DNA from: Reticulitermes lucifugus
Lineage: Eukaryota; Arthropoda; Insecta; Blattodea; Rhinotermitidae
Length of the DNA: 64,000 bases
NCBI GenBank assembly: GCA_026260175.1
Contig: JAKCWW010000554.1
Location: forward strand, 17,192-81,191
Direction: 5' to 3'
In this document: in pieces, positions 11,601 through 24,983 of the stretch
How the letters are laid out: the number at the start of each line of letters is the position of its first letter
Numbering within the stretch: the stretch's first letter is position 1
Program-made: the position numbers and the translations under genes
Notes under the pieces: model-generated
What the model saw: the letters and a program-made list of their open reading frames with translations, nothing else
Told to the model about the DNA's origin: nothing
The model's database searches: none

Positions 11601-14600
11601 CCATCATTTAGGGTTACTTCTTTATGTTTCTGTTGAAAAATATACAGTCTGATGTACAGACTGGATTTCTAATAGGCTTCCAGCCAGTATTCACATCACA
11701 GGCCTGTCAGTATATACACTAATCATACAATATTCTGTTGTCTCTCATAACAGACCTAAAGTTTTAACACTTGTCTTTCTCACACTGCATACCTGTATCT
11801 GGGGGGAGAAATTTGGATGTTCAGACAAGTTGGGGAACGTGAATATGTATGGAATTCTATAAGGGACTGTGAAGTCCTGGCCCAAGTGGCAATGCAACAG
11901 ACCTGTGAGAGGAATGTGTGATGTCTACCAAGTACCACAAGTAAGTGGAAGCAGCATCACTGGAAAACTGTACTAAATCTCAGACACATGAGGAAAGACC
12001 ATCCATGAACATCTCACAGCTTAGGCAATAACCTCTGCAGATTTTGTAGGACAATTTTATTACATACTAAACATAAACAAATTAAAATTCATCAAAGTAG
12101 TTTTATACTTTGAGGTATTAACTGTTTTTGGGGACTGCACCCTCCAGCTAAACAGACTTTCTTTCTGCAAGGATTTCTAGTCACAGACCTATTATTCTGT
12201 TTTTACTATTATTTTATTTTGCTTTTTAAAGTAACTTGCTAGTGATATACTGATTCTGTAGGCTATACATTAAATTTGTCAAATATAGGCCAAAACTTTA
12301 GCATCATCAGTATGTTTGTAGAAAGACAGTGTTTTATATATAATGTGTACATATAGTTATGTTCTATCTCCATACTACATGTGACATGCCTTGCAAAAAT
12401 GTTTGACTCTTGCCATAAGAATTTTAATAAGGCAGCAAAGTTGATAATTAATGCTCTACAAAAATATTACCTTAACATGTTGCAGATTTTTAAAATCTAT
12501 TTCCATTCATCATTTCAGATCCCTAAAGTAAGTGTTATTAGTATTTCTCTTGCTCTCACATCACAAGGTCGTGCATCACTGATGTTGTTATTCTGATTAT
12601 AGAAAGTGAAAAAAACAGCATTGGATTGGTAGCCTCCTATAGCATACTGCTGATACAAAATTTCGTGGATATCATTCAGCTATTTTAAAATTTTTATGGG
12701 TGAACACACACATAAAAACATCAAGGTGATCTATTTTTTCATGACAGGAAAAAAACTTGCCCAAGAAGCAAAATTTCTAATTATGCAATGACTTTTAGGA
12801 ATTCAGCTGTCACTTAAGCTGAGGGAAACCTCTATGTAGAAAATTCTGTCCACTATAAAGGAAGTTTAAACATGTAAATAAGTTTAAAAGAAATTGTCAC
12901 ACTTCCTGAAACTTATGGTCTTTCTTTTGTGGTAAATACTGGTAATCCTGACTGGTGATGAAGGTATCCATACAATTAAAATGAATCTATTCATTAGGTA
13001 ACCTGCACTGAATTTTAACCTGGTAATCCTGACTGGTGATTTGAAAATATCAACATGATTAAAACGAATCTATTCATTAGGTAACCTGTACTGAATTTTC
13101 AGGTCTTCATAGATGAGATATTAAATATTAATTATTTATTTCAAAGTGTTTGGATATTTTAAAATACCCCATTTCACAGTTTAACAACAGATGTGAGATA
13201 TGAATAAATACACTCTATTAATCAAAATTTTATTGAAATTATTAAACAGTGAAAGTTTTGGGTAATGCATTTACATTCATTGCTATATAAACAAAAAACA
13301 AGGAAGATATGCCTCACTGTCCTACTTTGATTTTTAACATATCAGTCTTAGTGTAATGCATAATAATATATAGATACTCTACAATTTTTAGCTTCTGTTC
13401 TAGTGAAATATTTATAACACAACCACATTTAAATAACTGCATGATCATAAGTTATACTGTTAGCCAATCCTTATATTTGATTAAACTTTTTTATACAATA
13501 ATCATTTGAAATATTCAAAATATACACAGTTAAGTAATCCAGCTATTTGCTTCCAACTGTTGCTCACTGGAAAAATAAATAACCATTCTAGTTTCCTGTT
13601 TGAGCGAAAATACATTAATTTCCGCTGGTTACATATTTAGGGATTAAATGTGTATGATTGCAGTATTGTTTGGTGCTCATTTTGGGGCACAAATTTACAG
13701 ACAGATATTACATCTCTAATGTGCATTACATTCTGTGCTTGTAAAACATCCTGTCTGAATATTTATCATTGGATCAGACAGAATATAACAAAATCAAATA
13801 GAAAAATATAATAAAAATCAAATCATAGATTAAAATTGCAGCATTGGAGGTGTAATTCTTATCAGTTTGATTTTACATGTAACAGGCAACTGTATAAAAA
13901 GTGTTTAAAGCTTTTTCAGCATGAAGTTTGATTAAAATAGCACAGTGTGTACATACTTAACAATCTCAACTTCAATTACACAGAGTTTGATTGCACAATA
14001 CAGTAAAGTCATTAACTCTGCAGGATTCTAGTCCTAGCTTCAGGTTCAGGTGCAAAAGTGTTTGTCTGTACAAGTGGACATATTTCATAATGATAAGATC
14101 AAGAATAATGTTACAGAACTTCAATCATCCATGGAAGACGTAAGTTGCTTTCAAATTTCTTGTATGATAAAACGCATGGTATAAATAAAAGTGTTTATAA
14201 ATATGTTTAGTACAATACTTGTGAAATAGGATTGGAAGGATTGTATAATTTTAAATATGATGTAAATTTCAGTATCAAGTTTTCATAACATGTTACTAGT
14301 TTTATGAATCTACATAATATCTTTGCATCTAGTTATCCTGGGCAAAGACTTCTTGTGACAATATTAACTAAAAATAACAATTTATCACAATAATAACCAA
14401 AGAGTACTGGCTTGGTAATTGATCACATCCACACAGTAAATTAACAATAAATGATGCAAAACATCTTGTCTCAATATTTGAAACAGGTGCAGCTGAAATT
14501 ATGAATAACCTGTTTTTATGATAATATACATAATATCAACACTGTTATGTCTCTAATAACAAGCTCATGAGTATTTTCGTCCTTGCCATTTCAATATGAT

Positions 14601-17600
14601 TGCTTTTTTTATAACTGTAAGCCCATTATTGTTCATTCATATTTTAACTCTGCTTTAATCACTCTTGTAGACATTCAGATCACTTCACTTCTACTTAATG
14701 TGAATGTCCATTTTTCGGGTTCCATAACACATATTCAGCCTTTAACGTGTAAGCTCCTTCCTATCTTTGGTATAAATAAAATAAAAGAAAATAAGTTAAT
14801 GTTAATACCTCATGAACCGGAATCCAAACTTTTTTTTCTCTCTTTTTTGCATATTTATACTTTGAAAAGATTTCATTTTGATTTTCCAGGTTATGTTTTG
14901 CAGTGTATACTGCAATTTTAGTTTCTTGAGTTTAAATTTGTTAAATTTATATTCATATTTTTAAATGTTTTTGGAACATGTGTGTTGAACAAAATGAAAC
15001 ATTTTACCTAATATATAATGCAGCCTGAAAACAGTTCATAATATACAAATTAAATGTAGATGAATTTAGGTACTCATATGGTTGTGCGTTGATGGAGTCC
15101 ACAAAGAGTGAGAGACCTTTTTCAAGTAAAGCTCTAATGTTCTGATATGCACAACCACTTGTAATATAAACCTAATGCTTGTCAAACAGTCAAGTTTTAT
15201 GTTCTGGCATACATACCTACTTACCACTGTTTTGCTCAGCTTGACCCAGCAACCAAGCCATACTCTAGTTGATGTGGGTAGGCCACTTAATAGACTCCTG
15301 CTTATACAGGCTATGGCAGCCTTCATTCAACATTTTCATTTACGTAGTAATCAGACAGCACCACAGAGAAAGAATGAAACTACTATGTGTACTGTTGCAT
15401 TCAGCTAAGGATGTCATGTAATAAAAACATGGATCTGTGGTCAGCTGTAGAGACGTTTTTAAGATATAGCAGCACTTACAGTAATGTTTCTTGGCCAGTT
15501 AATTTGTCCAATCTGTCAGCTTGTTATTTCATTTTATGGGACTATTTGAAAAGCAGAATGTTGCAAATACATATGGCAGACTTACACATTCTCAAGCTAA
15601 GAATTTCTGAAGAAATCAATGCCATATCACCTGTCATATCCGTGTAATGGGAAGTTTTATAAACCAAGTCCATAAGTGAATCAATCTTGATGAGATTAAT
15701 GGTTGTTGTTTTTAAGGACTGACTTTTTGTAATGTTCCACAATAATGGCAAATATTTACTTTTCAATTCACATTACTTCAAATAAATTTTAATAAACTGT
15801 GGTTGATGAATGGATGCTGTCCGACCTGTATTAAAAGGACTTTACTTTTGGACTTAGTGTGGCTTGAGATTTTTAATGATGCTCTCAATTGTTAGTCACC
15901 CACTGGCACTTGTTAACTATTTAAATGAAAGATAGTAGCAATCATGCTGTCACCATGTCTTATCTTTTTGCATATCTGGATATGTGGCATTTCAAATAAA
16001 AACTATAATTTAATATTCGAGTTGTGATATTCTGAGAACTGTAATATGTAATAAAAGGAACTCATTTGTCTTCGTTGATAGTGTCTTCAGAGAATTTTAG
16101 TACGTAATTATCTTAAGAAATGTTGATATTGTATAATTCACTGCTATTTTGGTAGTGGTCATATGGAAATCATTCTGACTGAAAACATAAAATGTTTATT
16201 GCCAAGTTCAAGGCCTGTATAATAGTTCACCAGTTGTCTTCTAGGCAACTGACATATTTAAATGAGTAACACGCATAATCATGTAGTGAAGTGAGAAAAG
16301 TGAATAAGTGTAACTTTGAATTAATTTCACCTTATTTTTATCAGTGCTAGTGTTTTTATATCATGATATGCAACTTTCTTTCCAGTGTTTGCCATGAAGA
16401 ATTCACATAACTGGTCTTACAGTCAGGTCACTTTACATTCTTTCATTACATAATTCATTTCCTGTAATCTTCAAAATAATCTGTGAATTCTGAATTGTAA
16501 TGGGATGAGCAATTACACATTTACTTCTGATGCTTTATTTCAATCCAATATAGTAACTATGCCATCCAAAGTAGTGACAAATCTCTTGCATTGTACCTCA
16601 CATATTGAGGTTTGTTATTGTGAACAAATTAACATGTGTCAAATCAAAGGCTGCCATTTGAGCACTAATACTATTATTAACAAAATTTTGAGAGCCAACA
16701 TTAATAACTGTCTACATGAAATTCAGTTACATGAATGCATGTAATAATTTGATGTATGTAATCATGACATATAAATTTATATGTTGGCTACTGTATGTCA
16801 AATTAAGCAATTTTATGATATTGATTTCTTTCATTCATTCACAACCGTATGGTAGCTTGAAATCTGTTTTTTAATGCTTATATTGAATCTCATCTTTGTA
16901 GTCTAAGTGAGAAGTACCTTAGCTTCCAGAACCTTCTGATGACACTTCATAATGTCATGGAACATCTAGGCTGTGACAGATGCAAACAAACAAAAAAGAG
17001 AGAGAGAGAGATGTTTGACAAAATCTTCAAAACAAATCAGTTTCTGAGTTCTGTTTGTGAGATAGTTGTGAGTGGTACCTGTAAGACTGGCCTACAGCTC
17101 CTACGATACATTCAGCTAGATTATTGTTTTAATCGCATTTTCAGATAATAATTTGTGGACAGGAAATGACATTCTGTTTGAAGTTTGTAGGTTAGTAGTT
17201 GAATCACTTCCCATTTTGCCTGATAAATATAGTTTATAGTATAAAATATTTATACGATTTCAATCACAAATTTTGTGATATTTGAGATAATTCTAACTGT
17301 AGTGATAATTAGTTGAACTTATCTCTTTAAATCAGTTATCATAGCAGTTCACTGAATGGGTCATATAAATATCAGAACAAACGCTAATAAGTAGTTTGTC
17401 TTGTGCAGATTTAAAGCAGCAGGTAATATAGAAACAAAAATCATATAAAAGCTAGAATTTGACATCTTAGACTTAACATTTTACAATAATTATAATGTAG
17501 GTAGAAAAGATTGTTAAGTTATTTATTCTGTCAGAGTTACATATCACTATACTGTCCATTGACATAAGTAGGCACTGCATGGTGGGAGAAGCTCACAGTG

Positions 17601-19090
17601 TTTCAATAATCATAGAACTTTAGCAGTGCTACATTGACCAAAATGTTGCAGCAACATATAGTGCTACAAGTATAATCCTTGGTGATGGTTAACCACCTTT
17701 CACGTCCAACATATAATAACAGTTTTATCTTCATGTGTATAAATTTATTACATTTGTTTTATTTGTTCTTAACAAATTTATTGACTTGTTACCATTATAT
17801 TTTGCCATTATAAATGGTGTAGAAACCATCAATAATAAGATTTAAAAATAAACAAATTTAATCAAATATGTGATTGGTATAAAATGTTACTGTGTTTTGA
17901 ATGTGTATTACTTCATACACATTCCTTCAACACCCCTACCATTCAAACACCATTTCTTTAATGTTTCATTTTATCATAGTGTCTGATGCTGTGTGTTGTG
18001 TCCCTTTGAAGGAAAGATCATATTCTTGCTAGTTCAGCAATGCTCCCCTTGCTTGAACAGTGTGTTAGATTTGGCTTTTTGGCAGATTAGAGAGGAACAC
18101 TTCAAAGTAAACACCGCATTGTTTGTATAGACATAACACTACAGATTTTATTGAACAATGTGGTTATAAATTCAGTGCATTGGAATATGCTTCAAGCATA
18201 GAGCATAGTACAGTAAGTAGAATGTATATGCTGTTACACAAAGTGCAGAGTATGCAGTATATTCTACCCTGCAGACAAATAAATGATAGATCTATTAGTA
18301 TCCAGATACTAGGGTAGTCAAGGAGGTGTTTGGAAGAGTCTGTTGTAGCAAAGTATTGTAAGGCTCAGAAATCAGTCTGTAATATCTGCAAAACTATGCA
18401 CACACACTCCAAGACATAACATACTGCTTACACTTGATTGTGAGCACTTGAAACACCACACCAAAAGTGTCACGGAATCTCACGACACCATAATCTTCAT
18501 GTTTTGCTATGCAAGCCAAACGAAGCCTCATAATGTGTTCTGCCACTGTGAGCATTTCTGAGGCTCAAACTGCCTGCCGCTGTTGAAACCTTGTAGAAAT
18601 GCCAGAGTATAACTGCAGGACCTAAACCATATGTTGAAATAACAATGGAAATGACATACATTGCTTTTATATGTAAATTCTAAAATTGAGATTTTACATC
18701 CCTATGTTCTATGGGGTGATTGGTTAGATTCTTGACTCATTACATTGGCAATCCTGCTTAATGATGTTTGTAGTTTTGCACATTCCCTCAAATATTCACA
18801 ATGATAGTCATGGGTGTTATATTGACCAGTGGTATATCAACACCTTCAGTAGCTCCAGTCAGGAGTCTTACCATCCCAAGATTTTCCTCATTTGCCATTG
18901 CAAAATTATATTCTATAGCCTCACATTTGAACTTGGCTATCATGAGGGCGGTACTACGTCCCATTTCACGGCCAGAACATTATTTTAAATGCGTTTATAA
19001 TGGTTTTCATGAGTATCTTAAATTGAAGTTACAATAACATATGTTACAGGCTTAGTGATTGCAATAAAGAATATTACGGATTTAAATCCA
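8673..19090. other. Gene-poor interval downstream of Hk (3' UTR plus intergenic)
   Basis: About 10.4 kb of AT-rich DNA in which no exon with family motifs or paired splice sites was seen. The first part should include the Hk 3' UTR; an AATAAA near 9388 is one of many possible signals. Recognised contents are a hAT-like CAGTGGCGGCTAGTGACC end at 11345, a duplicated block at 12941-13100, and short (AG)n at 16999. The open frame at 14583-14921 is low-complexity and not convincing. Confidence 0.6.
12941..13100. repeat. Tandem duplication of an approximately 78-bp unit
   Basis: GGTAATCCTGACTGGTGAT begins at 12941 and again at 13021. Both copies continue through ATTAAAA(T/C)GAATCTATTC and GGTAACCTG(C/T)ACTGAATTTT, with a few substitutions and a small indel. 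Two copies only. Confidence 0.85.
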
Positions 19091-19502
19091 ACCCTACTCC
19101 AGCAGGCGATTTAAAAATACGTGAAGGCCAATTATTCCCAAATTTATCGTCGTATGTGACGTATTTTCGCGGCAAAAACTACACACAACAGGGACGGCCT
19201 CCTTACATACTCGTACAATTGATTCTGCTTTCTGTGGTACCACTATTACGGAAGAATCCTGTAATCCGTGCCCGCAATGGTCTAGCACGTGATCTTGTCG
19301 ACAGTTTTGACCAATCACAATTCTGAGTTATTTATCTGTGGGTGTATTGTGTGTAATCCGTGGTTGTTAGAGTCAGTTCGACATTTGTGGCCCGTAGGTT
19401 GACAGTTCTGATGTCCAAAATTGTCACATAGACGGGGGAGGTAATCCGTGGTAGTACGTACAATACGTCGGTGTCCTTTTTGAAGATTATTGTGGAAAGG
19501 AG
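19090..19502 (+). promoter_or_regulatory. Likely CNOT9/Rcd-1 promoter and non-coding first exon
   Basis: This block is clearly richer in CG dinucleotides than the surrounding AT-rich DNA. It ends in GGAAAGGAG followed by a consensus donor GTAAGG at 19503, which pairs with the acceptor TTTGTTCCCAG at 19782 just before the start codon, so an untranslated first exon ending at 19502 is inferred. GTAATCCGTG occurs three times, at 19261, 19353 and 19441. The transcription start was not determined. Confidence 0.55.
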
Positions 19503-19788
19503 GTAAGGCCTTCAGTCACATGGGATATGTGTACATATGTACGGTGTGAATAATGCAACATTTCAGTATTATCATTGGCTTTTTTTTTTTAAATGGTTCT
19601 TAAAATGCAATGTTTTAAAACCTACATGTTATTATAAATGAATTCGCTGAGTCGTACACCAGGCTTTAATTTTAACTTTAATTTATTCCTTGTGCAACAC
19701 AGATATGCAAGCATATTTATGTATTATTAACGAGTACTAATGTTAATAAGCTTTTATATACATATATTTTTTTTGTTCCCAGCTGTTC

Positions 19789-22700
19789 ATGAGTTCCCAG
19801 CAGAGTCCTGCTAACCTGCAGTCGTCGGTGGACCGCGACAAGATTTATCAATGGATTGTGGAACTGTCAAACCCTGAAACGAGGGAAAATGCGCTGCAAG
19901 AACTCAGGTGTTTTGAATTCACGATTACAGTTATGGTCACTGGAGTGTTCTTTTGATACTTGCAGTGCTTTTATTTCTTGCCATCAGATTTGTTTACTTC
20001 CTAAGCAGTGCTTATGATATTGTGTGGAGAGTTTTATAGTATGATGCTTATCTATTTGAGCTTATTCAATGCACATTTGTGTTATGTCAACTGTTGTAAA
20101 GTTCATGTTTATGTATAATTTCTATTATGCATAGCAAATTTTGGGTTAATCTAGTTTTAATTTATTTACACATTTAATTAAATTAACCTAAAAACTTGCA
20201 TGGTAATGGGTATTTGTGGCTGCTTCATATACATAACTTTGAACGAGGGTTTTTTTTTGTTTTTGTTTTTTGTGAGAATGTAAATTTATTATGCAGAAAC
20301 CACAGAAAGAAGGCCCATCAATTGACACTGTCCACTACTACCTTTAAGCTGTTATGTTATCTGGCATTGTTGGCATTCCTTCCAGTGACATCATCATTCT
20401 GTTTACAGGAATGTTATTTGTGATAGCTATGCATTAACATTGCTATTAACAGATGCCTTGGGCTGGTGAATTTGGGCCACAGGGGAATACAATAGTAGGC
20501 AGAATGGGGGAAACCTTGAGTGCCCTCATCCTTACTACCTGTGGAACTTTTTTCCTTGTCCTCAGTATAGAAAATTTTGAAACTTCCTGAACGTGGTATA
20601 ACATATTGCTGGAAGAGACCTATGTGCCTCTGTTAGCAAAAATTGAGACATGTTCTGTGGCCCCTATTCTTTGGCCCAACATTACATCTTGTGTGTGGTG
20701 AAACCATAAAGTAAGTTATTTGAATTTTTTAAACCCTTAAATATATGTTCAGCTTTCCAGCTGTTGGCAGAAACTTCCATCTGAAGGCTGTTGGCGGTTG
20801 TTGTGATATATGAGGTTATAAGTGTCGATGCTGCCCCCTTTCTGAGAATGAACCTCGGCTGTTCATTTCACAAAACCAAACGCAGTGAAATGCTAACCCA
20901 TGTACCCAAGATTGTTCATTATTTATTCAGTATGAATTGTTTGTGGCCCTGCGAACCACACTGTAGCATCACGTCACAAACAGAGGACACCTGTGTCTGC
21001 TAAGGAAACAACAGGCTGTATGTTTTGGTAATTTAAGTCTGTGCTGTTCTTGCAGTAAGAAGCGAGAGGTTGTGCCTGACTTGGCACCATTGCTGTGGCA
21101 TACATTTGGTACAACAGCAGCTCTCCTGCAGGAGATTGTCAACATCTACCCTGCAATCAATCCAGCCACCCTAACGGCACACCAATCAAATCGTGTCTGC
21201 AATGCTCTGGCCCTTCTACAGTGTGTTGCATCACATCCTGAGACTCGCTCTGCATTTCTGCAGGCTCATGTCCCTCTTTTCCTGTACCCGTTTCTTCACA
21301 CAGTCAGCAAGACTCGACCTTTTGAGTATCTCCGACTGACCAGTCTTGGTGTGATAGGTGCTCTCGTTAAGGCAAGTAGTGACCTAAGTGTTTTGTTATT
21401 AGTTAATGGAGGAAGGACTGTTTTACAAGGAACTTACCAACTACTCATATTTAGTTTGGCTGTTTTAACGTTCACTTTTGAGGATAGTGGACATTGAGAA
21501 TCCAGGATTTAAAAGATTTCCACATGGTCCAGCCCCATTTCAGTGTTAAGTTTTACCAGATTTATAGCAATGGCTGTTATTTGTGAGGGTCACTGTGATT
21601 TAGGGGAACAATTTTGTGTCCTTATTGCATACAGAAGAATATTAGTATACAAGAGGCTCAAGTTCCGCACTTAATTTTCAGATTTTTAGAGTTTTGAAAA
21701 ATGTACAGGACCAGAAGACCTCTGTGGCTAATGATATGTAGCAAGAGATTTAATAAAAAAAAACTTAAATTCTCTTGTAGACTATATTATTGTTGTTTTT
21801 GTTTCCTTACTGCAGGTGTGCTGCATATAAATTACTAAACAATACCTGGGTCTTCCAACATATGTAGTATCCAGAATATGCAGTGTTTTTTTTAATGCAG
21901 GACAGAACTGCAGAGCTGGTGGTGTTAGCTGTCAGCACACAGGAACACTGTTGTTGGCTGTACAGCATGCAGTCCCACAATAAAGACGTGCCCTGTACCT
22001 TAGTGCATATGTGTTGCAGACTGATGAACAAGAGGTGATAACCTTCCTCCTCACGACCGAAATCATTCCTCTGTGTCTTCGTATCATGGAAAGTGGCTCT
22101 GAGCTCTCAAAGACTGTGGCAACTTTTATTCTGCAGAAGATCTTACTGGATGACAGCGGTCTATCGTACATCTGCCAAACCTATGACAGGTTCTCACATG
22201 TCGCCATGATACTGGTTAGTTCTGCACTGTATAATATTTTGTTGTAGTTGTATTCTGAATAACATAACCTAACCTTATACAGGATGTACATTTCATTGTG
22301 TCCCTGAGCATGGCAGCTTTATCGCATAGGAAGCCTGCATCTGCCATGAATTTAGAGCACTCCAGGACTCTTCTATCAAATAAAGTAGTTTGAACTGCAG
22401 GGTAGAAAAAAAACTGTAAATTGCTGGCAGATGCAGATTTCCTGTGTGATAAAGCTCCTATGCCAGCTGCCTTGGAGGGACACACAAAGTGCACTAATGC
22501 TATTATTATGACCACTACCACAACCAACATAGAGGTGGTGCATTGCTCTGAAATATCAGTAACTTCCTACCAAAGTACCAGGCAGAGTCAAAAAGGAATG
22601 TGAATTTATTAATTACTTGGTGTGCAACATCTGTCACAAATGGGAAGTATATCACATCTCAACATAATCGCCCTTTTTTCAATGCATATTGTATAGCGGT

Positions 22701-24983
22701 TCACAAGCCTTCTGGTCCCATCTGCCATGAAAGTTTTTGGTTGTGATCGAAGCCATGTATGCACTCTGTTCTTAACTTCATCATCAGTGGCAAATCTTCA
22801 TCCACACAAGGCTTCTTTTAGTGGTCCAAGCATGTGATAATCAAATGGAGCTAAGTCTGGACTGTATGGGGTTGTGGTAGTAGTTCAAATTTCATCTGTC
22901 TGGTTGCTTTGACAGTAGCTGCTGCAGAATGCTGACACGTGTTATCGTGCAACAAGAGAACGTGCTTTTTGTGTTCAGTGTTCACCATATCACACTGGTA
23001 TTCTCCTATAAATTTCAGGTGTTTTTAACGCATTCTGACAACAAAAAACTGATCCCAGCTTGCTGTTGTACTACAGTGCAAATCAAAAGTGGTGCTGCCA
23101 TCTTTAAAGAAGATTTGTAAACAAACAACACTAGTGAAACCTGACACTGACTTGACACAAGTGCCCAGTGTGTAGTTATTGAGAAAACTACTAGGTTTCG
23201 CAGTGTGTCGATCGCAGCTCTGCTACAGGCACATTTACTTTACTTTTGATTCACTTTTGTATATTGGTATCATATCACAGAAGACCAAAATCAGTCTTTG
23301 TAGCCACAAATACTTTAAATTGCGTGACGTACCCTGACCTTAACATGTTGCATTGCTGGAGGTATGGCGCTGGTGGGTGCTCGACATTGTAAGGCCGTGT
23401 ACTGAATATGTTGCATTTCCTTAATGGATAGTACGGAGTAGTGTGAAACTTTACTGATGTGTCTGATTCTACTTGTTTCACTGCAGGGCAAGATGGTTCT
23501 GTCCTTGGCCAAAGACCCATCAGCACGGCTTCTGAAGCATGTTGTTAGATGTTATCTCAGGCTTTCAGATAATCCAAGGTAGGCATACTTTATACTTGGT
23601 CTAATATGGAATGGTTTCTAAGTGTGGTGTGCACCATGTGATCTTGTGTCTCAGCAGCATATATAGGATTTCATTTCAGTTGTGTTAAGAAGCCAGTTAA
23701 GAAATTCAGGATTTTATTTTATGGATTACACATCACTTGTACTTTGATAAAATGTTTATCCCCTTTTTCTTACTCTTTCTTCTCAAAGTGGATTTTTTTT
23801 TTCAAAACAAGCTCTTTCTTATTCCCTGGAACATTTGTAAATGGCAGCAAGGAAAGTACAGTATCCTATTGCCCAGCTCAGTTTTGTGTAGGACAGTTTG
23901 GCTATACGCAGTTGCAAACAATTAAATGTGTGGGGAAAAGAATTGCAGACACCAAAAATTTTAAATGCACATGGATAAACACTGGCGGTTACTCACTAAA
24001 CCTCCGTGGAAGCTGGCATCATCAGCTAACACAATGTGTACTGTGTAAATGTTTAAGTGTCGCAACAGTACATGTATTTTGAGCGATGCAGGTTATCCAT
24101 AGGTGTCTTGTATTGAGTGAGGAACCACTGTACTGGAACTTAAAACTGCTTCATCTGTGAGTATTGAAAGTACTGGTGTTGAACATATAAATCCCCTGCC
24201 AAGTATTACATTGGATATTGGTTGAAGACTAACCACAAAGCTGGTTGATGTAGCGGTATCAGGTCTGTCTGCCTCTTGCGAGAAATGTGGTTGGATCTTA
24301 GTAGAGGAAGTGGCTTTCCTGATGGAGGGTTTTTTCCCTTTCCGTTTTCATTTTGAAATTGGCCTGACTGCCATATTTTCTGAAGTATAGGTCACGCTGT
24401 TTATCTCGCAAAATGCTGTCTGTCACGTGCACACCTGTCATAGTCTGAAGGTATATCAGGGTTTTGTCCCTCATATTTTTCATATCCAAACTGTGCATTT
24501 TACTCTCCAGTGCATCTTACAGTGTGTACAGTATAATACTTGCACTCTTGTTCACTCCAGTAGATCATATATGCTTTCTCTATGCATCATTGACTTTGCC
24601 ATTTACAATCATGTTGGTAGTGCGGGGGGAGGGGGGGGCAATATTTTACAACACCTCCTGGCTCATATATTATAATGGCATGGTAGGGTTTTGGGGGAAT
24701 GATGAATTAGAAAGGATTTGGAACAAAGCACTTACCACCTAACCAGCGTCTTATTGTGGCATTTACCTGGCGGGACTTTCTTCATATATTTGTCCATAGA
24801 GCACGGGAAGCCTTGCGTCAGTGCCTGCCAGACCAACTGAGGGATGCCACATTTGCCAACTGTCTTCAGGATGACAAATCAACAAAACACTGGTTATCAC
24901 AGTTGTTAAAGAATCTAGAGACTGGACCTGTTGCTGTGGGGGACCCACGAAGCGTTGGGATCTCGCCTCTTGCCCCACAGTAA
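19789..24983 (+). CDS. Rcd-1: CCR4-NOT transcription complex subunit 9 (CNOT9 / Rcd-1), complete
   Basis: Five coding exons are 19789-19907, 21056-21371, 22020-22214, 23487-23578 and 24800-24983 (TAA), giving about 301 residues; the human protein has 299. The N-terminus [20 protein letters not shown] leads into six armadillo-type repeats: [20 protein letters not shown], then [73 protein letters not shown], and [20 protein letters not shown]. The C-terminal tail is family-like but divergent ([14 protein letters not shown]). In the family CNOT9 is a scaffold of the cytoplasmic deadenylase complex, binding CNOT1 and Trp motifs of GW182, so it links miRNA silencing to mRNA decay. The ATG at 19789 is chosen because the acceptor at 19782 lies seven bases upstream and the next residues match. 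The second intron has a GC donor (GCAAGT at 21372). The third intron holds a mariner remnant and a palindromic repeat. Confidence 0.97.
22268..22530. repeat. Imperfect palindromic repeat (MITE-like)
   Basis: The left arm (about 22299-22349: TGTCCCTGAGCATGGCAGC, TTTATCGCATAGGAAGCC, TGCATCTGCCA) is the inverted counterpart of the right arm (about 22425-22490). Both span roughly 60 bp with scattered mismatches, and a spacer separates them. A related hairpin lies near 29010. It sits in the CNOT9 intron. The family is not known. Confidence 0.6.
22566..23252 (-). mobile_element. Mariner-family transposase remnant
   Basis: The minus strand reads LLHDN near 22955, a decayed CSPDLAP-like block, [13 protein letters not shown], then DDEVKN and [12 protein letters not shown] near 22740-22780 and a C-terminal GDY near 22650. 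These are mariner transposase landmarks: the second catalytic Asp in HDN and the Pro-Asp-Leu block before the third. Stops and frameshifts break it. The ends GAGTCAAAAAGGAATG and GTGAATCAAAAGTAAAG may be the decayed inverted repeats. It lies in the CNOT9 intron, antisense to the gene. Confidence 0.75.

Noticed and set aside
14583-14921. 112-residue open frame on the + strand
   Set aside because: AT-driven hydrophobic composition, no motif, no splice context and no signal peptide pattern; likely chance.
24235-24300. tRNA-like phrase (GTAGCGGTATCAGG...)
   Set aside because: No cloverleaf can be formed and there is no B box at the right distance; at most a decayed SINE.
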